Origin: Candidatus Woesearchaeota archaeon
GTDB taxonomy: Archaea; Nanobdellota; Nanobdellia; Woesearchaeales; UBA583
NCBI GenBank assembly: GCA_023898345.1
Contig: CP060218.1
Location: 1,426,001-1,490,000 of the forward strand
Reading direction: 5' to 3'
DNA: 64,000 nt
Part shown: positions 50,763 through 59,295 of the stretch, one piece after another
Layout of the letters: the number at the start of each line of letters is the position of its first letter
Numbering within the stretch: position 1 is the first letter of the stretch
Position numbers and translations under genes: made by a program
The notes under the pieces: model-generated
Database searches by the model: none
The model's input: the letters and a program-made list of their open reading frames with translations, nothing else
Told to the model about the DNA's origin: nothing

Positions 50763-51837
50763 TTTTTATTTTCTCATAAATGTTGGAAACTAGGTTCTCC
50801 CAATAATATTCTGAAACAATGTCTTTTGAGTAATTTATTTTTTCAGTTTTAAGAATTTTTAAAATGCTTTTGCTGAATTCTTCCATATCATATGGTCCTA
50901 TACATGTTTGGGGGAGAATTTTTTCTAGAGAGGGAAGTGGGGTTGCGAGGCAGGGGATTTCGCAAGCCATGTATTCCATTAATTTACTTGGAAAGCAAAA
51001 GTCTGTGAACTCGTCCTTACGGTTTGGAACTATTCCTAGTGAAAGGGCATTTATTACTGTATTTACTTTTTCAGATGGGAGAAAACCATTGAGGATGATG
51101 TTTTTTCCTTTGATTTTTTCGTAATTGTGTCCACAAACTATCATATTCACATTTTTTTTTTCTAGGGATGTGCATATGGCTTGTAAATTTTCTTCGACTC
51201 GAGAATCGACTGAGCCTATGAATCCTACAATTTTTATTTTATTGTCGAGGCCTAATTCTTTTCTTGCTGCTTTTTGCGATATTTTAAAAAATGATTTTTT
51301 GTCAACTCCGTTTGGAAAAAGGAATTTTTTTGCTTTTATTTTTTCTTCTTTGTCTTTGTCTAAAAGTTGCTTACTTACGTATAAGCAGTAGTCGACTTTA
51401 TTTCTAAAGTATTTATCAAAAGATAGGAGAAAAAAAAGTTTTTTTGAGAAGAAGGTTTTGTAGTTGTCAAGGACTTCGTAGACAAGGGTGTACTTTTTTT
51501 TTTTGAAGAGAAGGTAGGAGGTAGCAATGAGGGGTCCGTTACTAAAAACAAGTGTGTTAATATTGTATTTTTCTACGGTCATATTGAGTTGTTTTCTTGC
51601 AAATCTTATTGTTCTTGGTGTAAATGGTATTGAAATAATGTGTATCTTGTCATTTGTTTTTTCTTCGAACTTTTTTGTTTTGTAGTCGAGAAGTACTATT
51701 ACTACTTTTTCGTATAGTTTAGAAAGACTTTGTGCAATTTTGTGGGTTCTGTAATGGGGTGTGTTGAAAACATCAAGGTGAGATGTGTGTCTGTTTCCTA
51801 TAAACATTATTCCTTCTTTTTTTTTACTTGTTTTCAT
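50752..51837 (-). CDS. Glycosyltransferase, GT4 family, block B
   Basis: About 361 residues. Visible are MFIGNRHTSHLDVFNTPHYRTHKIA, NTLVFSNGPLIATSY, FPNGVDKKSFFK, IKIVGFIGSVDSRVEENLQAI and PSKLMEYMACEIPCLATPL, the last being the donor-site region. The ATG at 51837 overlaps the TGA of the upstream gene (ATGA), which favours it over an earlier in-frame codon. Middle gene of the block B operon. Confidence 0.8.
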   Translation of the reverse strand: MKTSKKKEGIMFIGNRHTSHLDVFNTPHYRTHKIAQSLSKLYEKVVIVLLDYKTKKFEEKTNDKIHIISIPFTPRTIRFARKQLNMTVEKYNINTLVFSNGPLIATSYLLFKKKKYTLVYEVLDNYKTFFSKKLFFLLSFDKYFRNKVDYCLYVSKQLLDKDKEEKIKAKKFLFPNGVDKKSFFKISQKAARKELGLDNKIKIVGFIGSVDSRVEENLQAICTSLEKKNVNMIVCGHNYEKIKGKNIILNGFLPSEKVNTVINALSLGIVPNRKDEFTDFCFPSKLMEYMACEIPCLATPLPSLEKILPQTCIGPYDMEEFSKSILKILKTEKINYSKDIVSEYYWENLVSNIYEKIKNAE

Positions 51838-53030
51838 TTTAATAACTCTGCATACTTTTTTGTAATATTTTTCCAATCAAATTTTTTGACATGCTTTTTT
51901 CCTGCAAGGGCTACTTCTTGTGCTTTTTTCTTATCTTTTAAATTTTCCAGAAGTGTATTTGCTAAGCTTATGCTATCTTTTTGGGGAACAATGAATCCAG
52001 TTTTTTTGTCTTGGACTATGTCTTGCATTGCTGGAAGATCTGTTGTTATTACGAGAGTTTCGCTTCCCATTGCTTCTACGAACACTAAGCCGAATCCTTC
52101 TGCATCTCCGTCGTTTGCAATAATACTTGGTCCTATAAATATGTCAGCGCTTGCATAGTAGCGAGGAAGCTCTGAATTTTGGATGGACCCTGTGAAGATG
52201 ACGTTTTTTTCAAGTTTTAGTTTTCTTGTTTGTTCTTTTAATTTTTTTTCTAGTGGGCCACTTCCTACTATCAAAAGTTTGCATTCTTTATGTTTTTCAA
52301 TGATTTTTGGCATAGCATCAAGAAGATAGCTTACTCCTTTTTTCTCCGCAAGTCTTCCTACAAATAAAAGTAGGGTGCCTTTTTTTGCCCCATATTTTTC
52401 TCTTAGGTTTAAGTCTCTTTTTTTTGGAGAAAATGCTGTGAGGTCGACGCCCATGGGAATAACATCAATTTCGTTTCCATATCCTATTTTTTGTGCTTCT
52501 GTCTTTATTGCATTACTGACAACAGTTACTTTTGATGCTTTGGAAAGTGTCCATTTTTTTAGCCAGTTCATTTTTTTTAGCCCAAAAATGTCTGCGCCAT
52601 GTGTTGTTATGATGATTTTGCAGTCTTTGACAAAAAAAATTTTGCAAACAACAGCAACAAATCCTTGGGGGATAATCCAGTGGGCATGAATGGTTTTGAT
52701 ATTTTCTTTTTTGAGGATTCTTTTTGCTGCAAAGATTTGGGCTAGAAAAAAAAATGGTATTTGTGAAAAAAGAAATTTGTTTTTTTTGAGATTTGGAAGG
52801 ATAGCTCCGTCGGCAAGGTTGTTTTCGAGGTTAAACCAGTATTTGAATCGGTGAACGTGAATTTCTTCTACTATTTCTTCTTTTTGTGATCCTTTGGATA
52901 ATGGTGCAAGTAGATGTACTTCAAATTTGTCTGTTAATCTTTTGCTTAGTTCAAGAACAAAGGGGGGGGTTGCAGCATCTTCTTTCCAGCGTGGAAATGT
53001 TGAAGTTAGAACTAATATTTTTTTCTTCAT
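51834..53030 (-). CDS. Glycosyltransferase, GT4 family (paralogue B)
   Basis: About 398 residues. It matches the protein of 37335-38531 nearly end to end: TSTFPRW, HAHWIIPQGFVA, TTHGADIFGLKKMN, FVGRLAEKKGVSYLLDAM and EGFGLVFVEAMGSETLVI. The differences are conservative. First gene of the block B operon. The start at 53030 (MKKKILVL) is chosen by match to the paralogue; an ATG three codons upstream is also possible. Confidence 0.85.
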   Translation of the reverse strand: MKKKILVLTSTFPRWKEDAATPPFVLELSKRLTDKFEVHLLAPLSKGSQKEEIVEEIHVHRFKYWFNLENNLADGAILPNLKKNKFLFSQIPFFFLAQIFAAKRILKKENIKTIHAHWIIPQGFVAVVCKIFFVKDCKIIITTHGADIFGLKKMNWLKKWTLSKASKVTVVSNAIKTEAQKIGYGNEIDVIPMGVDLTAFSPKKRDLNLREKYGAKKGTLLLFVGRLAEKKGVSYLLDAMPKIIEKHKECKLLIVGSGPLEKKLKEQTRKLKLEKNVIFTGSIQNSELPRYYASADIFIGPSIIANDGDAEGFGLVFVEAMGSETLVITTDLPAMQDIVQDKKTGFIVPQKDSISLANTLLENLKDKKKAQEVALAGKKHVKKFDWKNITKKYAELLK

Positions 53031-53245
53031 TTTATCCATTTTTTAATACTTTTACTTTGCTCTCTTTCTTTTCTTTTTGTCTGTACAACTTTTTTCACTG
53101 GTTTAGTAAGTACTTCTTTTTATGTAGTTTTCTTAAAAGTTGTCTTCTTTCTTGTATCCGAAATTCAGAAACTGTAAAAGGGAGTTTATTTAAATAATTA
53201 AGGAAGATTTTGGGAGAATTTTTTTCTTGGAGAAAACCGAGGTCT

Positions 53246-53446
53246 TTAAAGTTTTTTTTCTACTTTTTTCCCTAAAAATGAATTTTTTTCTTTTTTATGT
53301 AAATTTTTGTTTTGTATGTTTATAATTTTGAAGTCTTTTTTTGTTTGTTTAGGGAGAGATTTTTCAATGATTTCAAGGAGGAGCTTACCTTTTTTGTAGT
53401 TGGTGAGAGCTGCTGCAGGATAAGCTTTAAAGAAATTTATAAACAT
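53246..53446 (-). CDS. Doubtful 66-residue Lys-rich ORF
   Basis: The reading frame encodes MFINFFKAYPAAALTNYKKG followed by LLLEIIEKSLPKQTKKDF and a Lys/Asn-rich tail. The middle looks protein-like, but the ATG sits on top of the TATA-like TTTATAAAT, so there is no clear promoter for it. It may be a decayed gene or chance. No family was recognised. Confidence 0.25.
   Translation of the reverse strand: MFINFFKAYPAAALTNYKKGKLLLEIIEKSLPKQTKKDFKIINIQNKNLHKKEKNSFLGKKVEKKL
53435..53444 (+). promoter_or_regulatory. TATA-like box of the gene at 53475
   Basis: ATTTATAAAC is centred about 35 bp upstream of the ATG at 53475, with no other convincing box nearby. Confidence 0.4.
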
Positions 53447-53474
53447 TTGATACTTTCCTTAGTATGGTCACTTA

Positions 53475-54488
53475 ATGGTGTTTTTTGATAGGAAGTCATT
53501 TTTGGGGGTTTTGTTTCCTGATTTTTGTGAAGGTTTTGATGCTTTTAGGACTATTCAGTGTTTTTATGATCGTGAAGGCAGATATTTTTTTGATGAACTT
53601 GATTTGCGAGTTAGGGAAAGAATAGGCGGACAACCTGAGGATCTTACTCCCTCACATTTAGCCAGTCTTGAAAAACAGTTGCAGGCTTTGGATCTTGTTT
53701 ATTCAGCAGTTTCTCATGTAAGGGGGCAGAGTTTATTGAAAAGAACTCTTGTTTATCTTACAACTTCTGTTGAAGACTTAAAGCTACAGGGTTTTCAAGA
53801 TGATGAGATTTCTTATCTTCTTCCTCAACATTCTTCAGATATGAAAGAGAGTGAACTTTTTTCTCTTTCTTATCCTCTTTCCTCTGACTTTAAGAGTGCT
53901 TTGAAAGAGAGGTTGTACTCAAATGTGAGGAAGCAAAATGTTGAGACTCAGCTAGGCGATAAATCTTGGGGGCGTCCTGTTCGTGAGGATGTCGATGCTG
54001 CTCGGACTCTGGAAGAAGAGATGCTTTCTTTTTTTAATGATCCTTTTACGACGCAAAAACGTCGAAGAATAGTTGAAAAAACTAAGCTACTTGCTTTAGG
54101 CTTAAAAGAACTAGAGTTTGAACAAATAGGTGCCTCTTTTCAAAAGGATTCTTCTAAGTTACTTCTTCTTGAAATTCCCACTCCTTCTTTTTTTGAGATG
54201 CTAAGAGAAAAGATAGAGATGGAAGTTCCTCTGCTTCCAGTTATTGGACGGCAGGAGAAGAAGGATGTTCTCTGCGCTAAAGTTGATGAATTGGAAGCTT
54301 ATCTTAGACCTTCTATGCTTTATAGGGGTCCACAGCAATGGAGAAAGAGAGACGGGACTCTCTATGATGTACAGGAGCAAACTTTGACTCTTATGAACAC
54401 GGGGTTGTGGTCTTTATTTTATCGTGTTGAAAATCTCAAAGAACAAATTAGCCGACAGGATCAGATTTCAACTTTTGATTGGGGATAG
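53475..54488 (+). CDS. Hypothetical soluble protein
   Basis: A 337-residue, mostly helical, charged protein without signal or membrane segments. Segments such as LASLEKQLQALDLVYSAVS, FQDDEISYLLPQHSSDMKE and EEEMLSFFNDPFTTQKRRRIVEKT are seen. No motif of known function was recognised. It is followed 55 nt later by the HTH-containing gene at 54544 and then ribF on the same strand. Confidence 0.6.
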   Translation: MVFFDRKSFLGVLFPDFCEGFDAFRTIQCFYDREGRYFFDELDLRVRERIGGQPEDLTPSHLASLEKQLQALDLVYSAVSHVRGQSLLKRTLVYLTTSVEDLKLQGFQDDEISYLLPQHSSDMKESELFSLSYPLSSDFKSALKERLYSNVRKQNVETQLGDKSWGRPVREDVDAARTLEEEMLSFFNDPFTTQKRRRIVEKTKLLALGLKELEFEQIGASFQKDSSKLLLLEIPTPSFFEMLREKIEMEVPLLPVIGRQEKKDVLCAKVDELEAYLRPSMLYRGPQQWRKRDGTLYDVQEQTLTLMNTGLWSLFYRVENLKEQISRQDQISTFDWG

Positions 54489-54543
54489 GTTTTGACTTTT
54501 GTTCTTGGAAATCTTTAAAAATTCCTTTTCTTTTTGTTTTTCT

Positions 54544-55479
54544 ATGATTCTTACGAAAGATAATCTTCTTCGTTTTGTGAGGGAGCGAAAATATGTGACT
54601 CCCACTCATGTTGCCGAAGCTTTTGATACGACGACTATGATTGGGTCTGCTGCTTTGTCGGAACTGGTTAAGGATAAACTTGTTTTGGTCTCTTTTCTTA
54701 AACTTGGTTCAACTCCATTTTATTATGATCCAGCTCAAAGGGAGTGTTTGATGGAACTTGCAGAAAAACATTTTTCAAAGTATGATAAGGAAATGTATGA
54801 TAAAATTCGGCAATTTGAGGTTGTCAATGCTGGATCTTTGTCTGTGCAGGAACAGCTTGCTGTTGAAAGAATTAAGGATTTTGCTTTTCCTCTTGAACTT
54901 GAATATTCTGGGAAGACTCTTCGTTTTTGGGTTTGGTATTTGAGGAATCTTGATGAGACTCGTTCTCAGATTTTGCAACTGCTTAAGGAACAATCTTCTT
55001 CTTCGGATTCTGTTTCTGCTCCTGTTGCAGAAAAAGCTCCAAAGCCAAGGGTAGCTGTTGTTTCTCAAAGTTCTTCTCCTAGAAAAGCTCAATCGACTGA
55101 GAAAGTTTCGCTTCTAGTTTCTGAAAAAAAAGAGAAAATGGCTTCTTCTTCCTCTTCTTCTGAGCTTTCTTTTGTTCCTGCTCAAGGTGCTGGTGATGAT
55201 ATTGATACTTTTTTGGAGAATTTTTTTAGGCAGCATTATTTGAATATTGAAGGAAAAAAGAAGACGGAGAAGGGGATTTTTTATGAGGCTGTGCTTAGGG
55301 TTCAGTCTTTTGCTATTTGTTTTGATTGTCTTTATTATGTGAAGAAACCTAGTGAGCAAGATCTTCTTCAGTTTTATGGATCTTCTATGCGGCCAAAAAT
55401 TGTGTTTGTCGAGGCAGCTCCTAAAAAATTGTTTAAGCTTGTGGAGAGTATGGATAATTTTTTTCTGGTGAACGTGTAG
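54544..55479 (+). CDS. Winged-helix protein with C-terminal alpha/beta domain
   Basis: A 311-residue protein. Residues 1-65 form a winged helix (LTKDNLLRFVRERKYVTPTHVAEAF and KDKLVLVSFLKLGSTPFYYDP). A Ser/Ala-rich linker covers about 155-215. The last 95 residues (FFRQHYLNIEGKKKTEKGIFYEAVL, FAICFDCLYYVKKPSEQDLLQFYG, PKIVFVEA) look like a small alpha/beta fold, possibly nuclease-like, but no catalytic triad was identified. The start at 54544 fits a TATA-like CTTTAAAAA near 54512. It ends 4 nt before ribF. Conserved archaeal hypothetical, probably nucleic-acid-binding. Confidence 0.6.
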   Translation: MILTKDNLLRFVRERKYVTPTHVAEAFDTTTMIGSAALSELVKDKLVLVSFLKLGSTPFYYDPAQRECLMELAEKHFSKYDKEMYDKIRQFEVVNAGSLSVQEQLAVERIKDFAFPLELEYSGKTLRFWVWYLRNLDETRSQILQLLKEQSSSSDSVSAPVAEKAPKPRVAVVSQSSSPRKAQSTEKVSLLVSEKKEKMASSSSSSELSFVPAQGAGDDIDTFLENFFRQHYLNIEGKKKTEKGIFYEAVLRVQSFAICFDCLYYVKKPSEQDLLQFYGSSMRPKIVFVEAAPKKLFKLVESMDNFFLVNV

Positions 55480-55483
55480 GAGA

Positions 55484-56410
55484 ATGAAGGTTTTTTCTGT
55501 TTATCTTGATGATTTAGAGTCTTCTTCTTTTTCTGCTTCTTGTCTTGCTTTGGGTTTTTTTGATGGTGTTCATAGGGGTCATCAGGATTTGTTGTCGCAG
55601 GGCTTTTCTTTGGCGAAGGAGCTTGGAGTTTCGTTTGGCGTGCTTACTTTTGATGTTCATCCTTTGGAAATTTTGGGGAGGGTTTCTTGTTTTGATGAGC
55701 TTAGTCCTTTGCAGACAAAGCTTCGTTTGCTTGAGAGATATGGTGCTACGCAGGTTTTTGTCTTGAAGGTTGATAGGGATTTAGTCTCTTTGAGTCCTGC
55801 TGAATTTATCGAAAGGGTTCTTTTGAAACTTGGGACAAAGGGCGTTGTTGTTGGAGAAGATTTTCGTTTTGGCGCTGGTGCTCAAGGGGATGTTTTTACT
55901 TTGCAGGATTGTTCTTTGTTTACTACTAGAATTGTTCCTCTTTCTTGTGATTCTCATGGACATAAATTTGCTTCTCGTTCTCTTCGCTCTTTAGTTCGAG
56001 ATGGTTTTGTCGAGGCTGCTGCTTCTCTTTTGGGGCATCCTTTTTTGCTTGTTGGAGAGGTTGTTTCTGGCGATGCTCGTGGTCGTCAGATTGGTTTTAG
56101 AACTGCAAATCTTTCTTGTGCTAGGTCTCAGCTTCTTCCTTTGAATGGTGTTTATGTTGTTCATGCTTTTCTTGATGGGGCTAAGTATTTGGCTGTGTGT
56201 AATGTTGGCGTACGTCCAAGTTTTGGTGGCGGTTCTCGCTTTGTCGAGTGTCATCTTCTTGATTATTCTGGAAAGGATTTTTATGCAAAGACGCTTGCTC
56301 TTGAATTTGTGAAAAGGCTTAGGGATGAGAGAAAATTTGGCAGTGTTGAGGAGCTGAAAGCACAAATCGAGAGAGATGTTTTGTCGGCACGGAGTACTAA
56401 ATTATTATAA
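55484..56410 (+). CDS. ribF: Bifunctional riboflavin kinase/FAD synthetase RibF (bacterial type)
   Basis: A 308-residue protein with the two RibF domains. The N-terminal FMN adenylyltransferase has GFFDGVHRGHQDLL (about residue 25), TFDVHPLE and VVGEDFRFGAGAQGD. The C-terminal riboflavin kinase has GDARGRQIGFRTANLS (about 200), LNGVYVVHAF, CNVGVRPSFGG and the catalytic Glu in VECHLLDYSGKDFY. It makes FMN and FAD in the cytosol. Most archaea use the unrelated CTP-dependent RibK and RibL, so this is a likely gain from bacteria. It directly follows the winged-helix gene. Confidence 0.92.
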   Translation: MKVFSVYLDDLESSSFSASCLALGFFDGVHRGHQDLLSQGFSLAKELGVSFGVLTFDVHPLEILGRVSCFDELSPLQTKLRLLERYGATQVFVLKVDRDLVSLSPAEFIERVLLKLGTKGVVVGEDFRFGAGAQGDVFTLQDCSLFTTRIVPLSCDSHGHKFASRSLRSLVRDGFVEAAASLLGHPFLLVGEVVSGDARGRQIGFRTANLSCARSQLLPLNGVYVVHAFLDGAKYLAVCNVGVRPSFGGGSRFVECHLLDYSGKDFYAKTLALEFVKRLRDERKFGSVEELKAQIERDVLSARSTKLL

Positions 56411-56433
56411 AAGTAATTTTTTTAATTTTTGCT

Positions 56434-57069
56434 ATGATTAATCGAGATGAACTTTTTTTGTTTTTTTCTGAGCTTGATAAACAGCTTTCTGAAAAATATC
56501 CAAACATAAAGATAGATATTTTTCTTTTGGGTGGAACTTACTTTGTTCTTGAAGAGTTGCGTCCTAGTAGTCTTGATATTGATATTCTTTTGTTAGATGC
56601 TGCTTCTTATAGAATAGTTTTAGAGGTTGCAGAAAGTGTTAAAAAAAAATATTTTTCTCTTCTTTTAGATAGGGGTTTGGAAACAAAATATACACTTTCA
56701 GATTTTTCTTTTGATATTCTTTTTGGGGTTCAATTAGGAGAAATTTTTTTGCCAAAGAATTTTTCAAATATGGCAAAACAGTATAGACGAAGTCGTTCTT
56801 CTTTTACTTGCATCAAATTGTGGACTCTTTCTCCTTATGATATTTTGATTTCGAAGTTATTCCGGAATCAAGAAAAAGATGCACGTGATATAGCTCTTTT
56901 AATGGATAGTGGACATTTCCGTTTTCGAAAAAAAATTCTTGAAAGAAGGATGGAGGCGTTTCAAATGAACTCATATCAAAGGGTTCTTCTTAAAAGAAAC
57001 TATTCTATGTTCCTTCAAAAATTTGAGGATAAGCTTTTCTCTTCGTTGTGGCAACGTTTCAGGATATAG
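56434..57069 (+). CDS. Nucleotidyltransferase-fold protein (DUF6036/AbiEii-like)
   Basis: A 211-residue protein. IDIFLLGGTYFVLEELRPSSLDIDILLLD (about residues 27-55) has the LLGG and later D-x-D of DUF6036/AbiEii-type nucleotidyltransferases; LSPYDILISKLFRNQEKDARDIALLM (about 145-170) is the helical region with the conserved Lys and Asp pair. Family members act in toxin-antitoxin or RNA-modifying roles; none is certain here. A TATA-like ATTATAAAAG near 56405 gives a leaderless start. No HEPN or AbiEi-like partner is beside it. Confidence 0.65.
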   Translation: MINRDELFLFFSELDKQLSEKYPNIKIDIFLLGGTYFVLEELRPSSLDIDILLLDAASYRIVLEVAESVKKKYFSLLLDRGLETKYTLSDFSFDILFGVQLGEIFLPKNFSNMAKQYRRSRSSFTCIKLWTLSPYDILISKLFRNQEKDARDIALLMDSGHFRFRKKILERRMEAFQMNSYQRVLLKRNYSMFLQKFEDKLFSSLWQRFRI

Positions 57070-57086
57070 TGAACATTTTTTTTTTT

Positions 57087-58730
57087 TTACTTCTCTTTTT
57101 TTCTGTGTTCTAGTGCTGCTTGTACAAGTCCGTAAAAGAGTGGAGCTGGTGTTTCTAATTTCGATTTGAGTTCTGGGTGTGCTTGCGTTGCGACAAAGTA
57201 GGGGTGGTTTTCTAATTCTATGAATTCGACGAGCTCTCTTTCTCTTGAATAACCGACAACTTTAAGTCCTTTCTCTTCAATTATTTTGATGTATTCAGGA
57301 TTTACTTCATAGCGATGTCTGTGGCGTTCTGAAACGATACATTCTTCTTTCTCTTCTTTGCAAATTTTGAGTTTTTTGTAGAGTTCTTGTATCTTACTTT
57401 TCTTTATTTTTGCTTCGTATGCTCCGAGTCTCATGCTTCCTCCGAGATTTACAACTTTCTTTTGTTCGTCGAGCATGGTTATGAGGGGATTTGTTGTTTT
57501 CGGATCGATTTCTAAACTATTTGCGTCTTTTATGTTGCAGACTTTTCTTGCAAATTCTACTACTGCAAGCTGGAGTCCGTAGCATATTCCCAAATAGGGA
57601 ATTTTGTTTTCTCTGGCGTAGGTGATGACTTCGATTTTTCCTTCTATTCCTCGATTTCCAAAGCCTCCTGGGACAATGATGGCATCAAGTGTTTTGAGAA
57701 TTTCTTTGTTGATAGTGTGAGAGGTTTCGAGCCAGACTATTTCGATATTTGTTCCAAAGTGAAAAGAGCAATGGTGCAATGCTTCGACGACGCTTGCATA
57801 GGAGTCTTCGAGATCTGTGTACTTGCCGCAGATTGCTATTTTGACGCTTCCTTTTCTTTCTTGTGCAAGGAGTTCTTGCCAACGTTTGTAGCGTTCTTTT
57901 TTCAAAGGTGGGAGTCCTAACTTTGTACTGATGTTGTCGATTAATCCTTGTTCTTCATAGCCTTTTGGTACGGTGTAGATGTTTGTCACGTCTTCTCCTG
58001 AATAGACGTCTTGTTCAGTTAATCCTGCAAAGAGAGCTATTTTTTTTCTGGAATTTTCCGTTAGTGTTTCTGTACATCGAGCAATAATAAAGTCTGGCCA
58101 AATTCCTTTTGTCTGGAGGAGGTTTATGCTTTGCTGTGTGGGCTTTGTTTTTTGTTCGTTCACGCCATAGGGAATGGGGACATAAGTTAGATGTAAGTAG
58201 CAGATGTTTTCACTTCCAACTTTTGCTCTGAGTTGTCGAAGTGCTTCTATGAAGAGGTCGTTTTCAAGGTCTCCAACTGTCCCTCCTACTTCAATGAGCA
58301 TCAGGTCTGCATCTTGCTCTTCGCTTATCTGGATGATTTTTTCTTGAATAAGGTCTGTTACGTGGGGGATGAGTTGGACGGTTTTTCCTAAGTAGTCTCC
58401 GTGGCGTTCTCGGCGTCTGATTTCTTGGTAAATTTTCCCCATGGTGATACTTTGTTGTTTGTTTGCGCTGTTTGCAAGGAATCTTTCGTAGTGGCCAAAA
58501 TCCATGTCTGTTTCTGCTCCGTCGTCCAACACAAAAACTTCTCCGTGTTCAAAGGGATTCATGGTTCCGGGATCTGTGTTGAGGTAGCCATCAAATTTCA
58601 TGGGAAGAACTTTGTACTGGTCTGAGAAAAAGAGACCTATGCTTGAGGTTGTTACTCCTTTGCCGAGTCCTGAGATTACTCCTCCTGTTATAACAAGGAA
58701 TTTTCTTTGTTTAGAGTTCGTCGTTGTCAT
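57087..58730 (-). CDS. pyrG: CTP synthase
   Basis: A 547-residue enzyme. The N-terminal amidoligase domain begins FLVITGGVISGLGKGVTTSSIGLF and has DPGTMNPFEHGEVFVLDDGAETDMDFGHYERF. The C-terminal glutaminase has GGFGNRG, the catalytic Cys in YLGICYGLQLAVVEF and the His in ATQAHPELKS. It makes CTP from UTP, ATP and glutamine. The start at 58730 (MTTTNSKQRKFLV) overlaps the end of the CARF-like gene by 20 nt; an ATG 12 codons upstream is less likely. Confidence 0.95.
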   Translation of the reverse strand: MTTTNSKQRKFLVITGGVISGLGKGVTTSSIGLFFSDQYKVLPMKFDGYLNTDPGTMNPFEHGEVFVLDDGAETDMDFGHYERFLANSANKQQSITMGKIYQEIRRRERHGDYLGKTVQLIPHVTDLIQEKIIQISEEQDADLMLIEVGGTVGDLENDLFIEALRQLRAKVGSENICYLHLTYVPIPYGVNEQKTKPTQQSINLLQTKGIWPDFIIARCTETLTENSRKKIALFAGLTEQDVYSGEDVTNIYTVPKGYEEQGLIDNISTKLGLPPLKKERYKRWQELLAQERKGSVKIAICGKYTDLEDSYASVVEALHHCSFHFGTNIEIVWLETSHTINKEILKTLDAIIVPGGFGNRGIEGKIEVITYARENKIPYLGICYGLQLAVVEFARKVCNIKDANSLEIDPKTTNPLITMLDEQKKVVNLGGSMRLGAYEAKIKKSKIQELYKKLKICKEEKEECIVSERHRHRYEVNPEYIKIIEEKGLKVVGYSRERELVEFIELENHPYFVATQAHPELKSKLETPAPLFYGLVQAALEHRKKEK

Positions 58731-59118
58731 TTTCTTCTGGAATGTATTTTTCATTGAGTAATTCAAATTCTTTGAGTTCTCCTAGGTGCATGGTGACGAA
58801 GCGCAATCCAAGTCCTGCTTTGAGCATTGCTGATATAATAGCCATGTGTTCAAGGCCTGTTCCTGAGCTGATGTTCAAGGCTACTTCGAAATCTTTGATG
58901 CTTGTTTTGAAAAATTTGGCAAGTTTTTCATAATTTTCAAAGGCTTTGTTTTCATCGAATGCAATTTTTATTGCTGCTTTTGGATCGATGTCAAAATTTT
59001 TGTAGGAGTATTCATTGCAAAGAAGGTAGATTGCATCCCACTTTGCTGCCTTTATGAGGGAAGTCACTTGCGCCCAGCTTCCTTTTCCGGAGCTTAGTTG
59101 TGCAACAAGGGTGACCAT
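58711..59118 (-). CDS. Small Rossmann-like protein, CARF-like (tentative)
   Basis: A 135-residue protein. The pattern VTLVAQLSSGKGSWAQVTSLI at the N-terminus, WDAIYLLCNEYSYKNF, and then VALNISSGTGLEHMAIISAMLKAGLGLRFVTM resembles CARF/Csa3-like ligand-binding domains, which read a conserved GTG loop after a beta strand. CARF proteins sense cyclic oligoadenylate in CRISPR signalling, but no CRISPR or Cas genes are seen here and there is no effector domain. It overlaps pyrG by 20 nt, so a link with nucleotide supply or sensing is possible. The assignment is by eye only. Confidence 0.4.
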   Translation of the reverse strand: MVTLVAQLSSGKGSWAQVTSLIKAAKWDAIYLLCNEYSYKNFDIDPKAAIKIAFDENKAFENYEKLAKFFKTSIKDFEVALNISSGTGLEHMAIISAMLKAGLGLRFVTMHLGELKEFELLNEKYIPEENDNDEL

Positions 59119-59295
59119 GGAGTGAACTCATGCTTTTTCGTTTATATATTTTGTTGCAGACTTTTGTCCATTTTGTTTTCTTTCTTGCCGAGAATAATAT
59201 TTTTTTGAAAGGTTTGGAGTTTATGTTTTAGTGGAGATGAGGGCAGTTGTTTATGTGCTAAATTTTATAATTAGTTTCTTTTTGAGAATTCTACT

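Larger units (their letters stand above)
53040..53474. other. Spacer with divergent promoters and one doubtful small ORF
   Basis: A 435-bp interval. A TATA-like TATTTAAATAATT at 53189-53201 could start the minus-strand operon with a leader of about 130 nt; a closer CTTTTAAGA near 53138 is an alternative. A TATA-like box at 53435-53444 suits the plus-strand gene at 53475. Only the small ORF listed at 53246-53446 was seen. Confidence 0.35.

Noticed and set aside
58711..59118. CRISPR-linked role for the CARF-like protein
   Set aside because: No cas gene or repeat array is in the window and the protein has no effector domain, so a CRISPR role is not supported.
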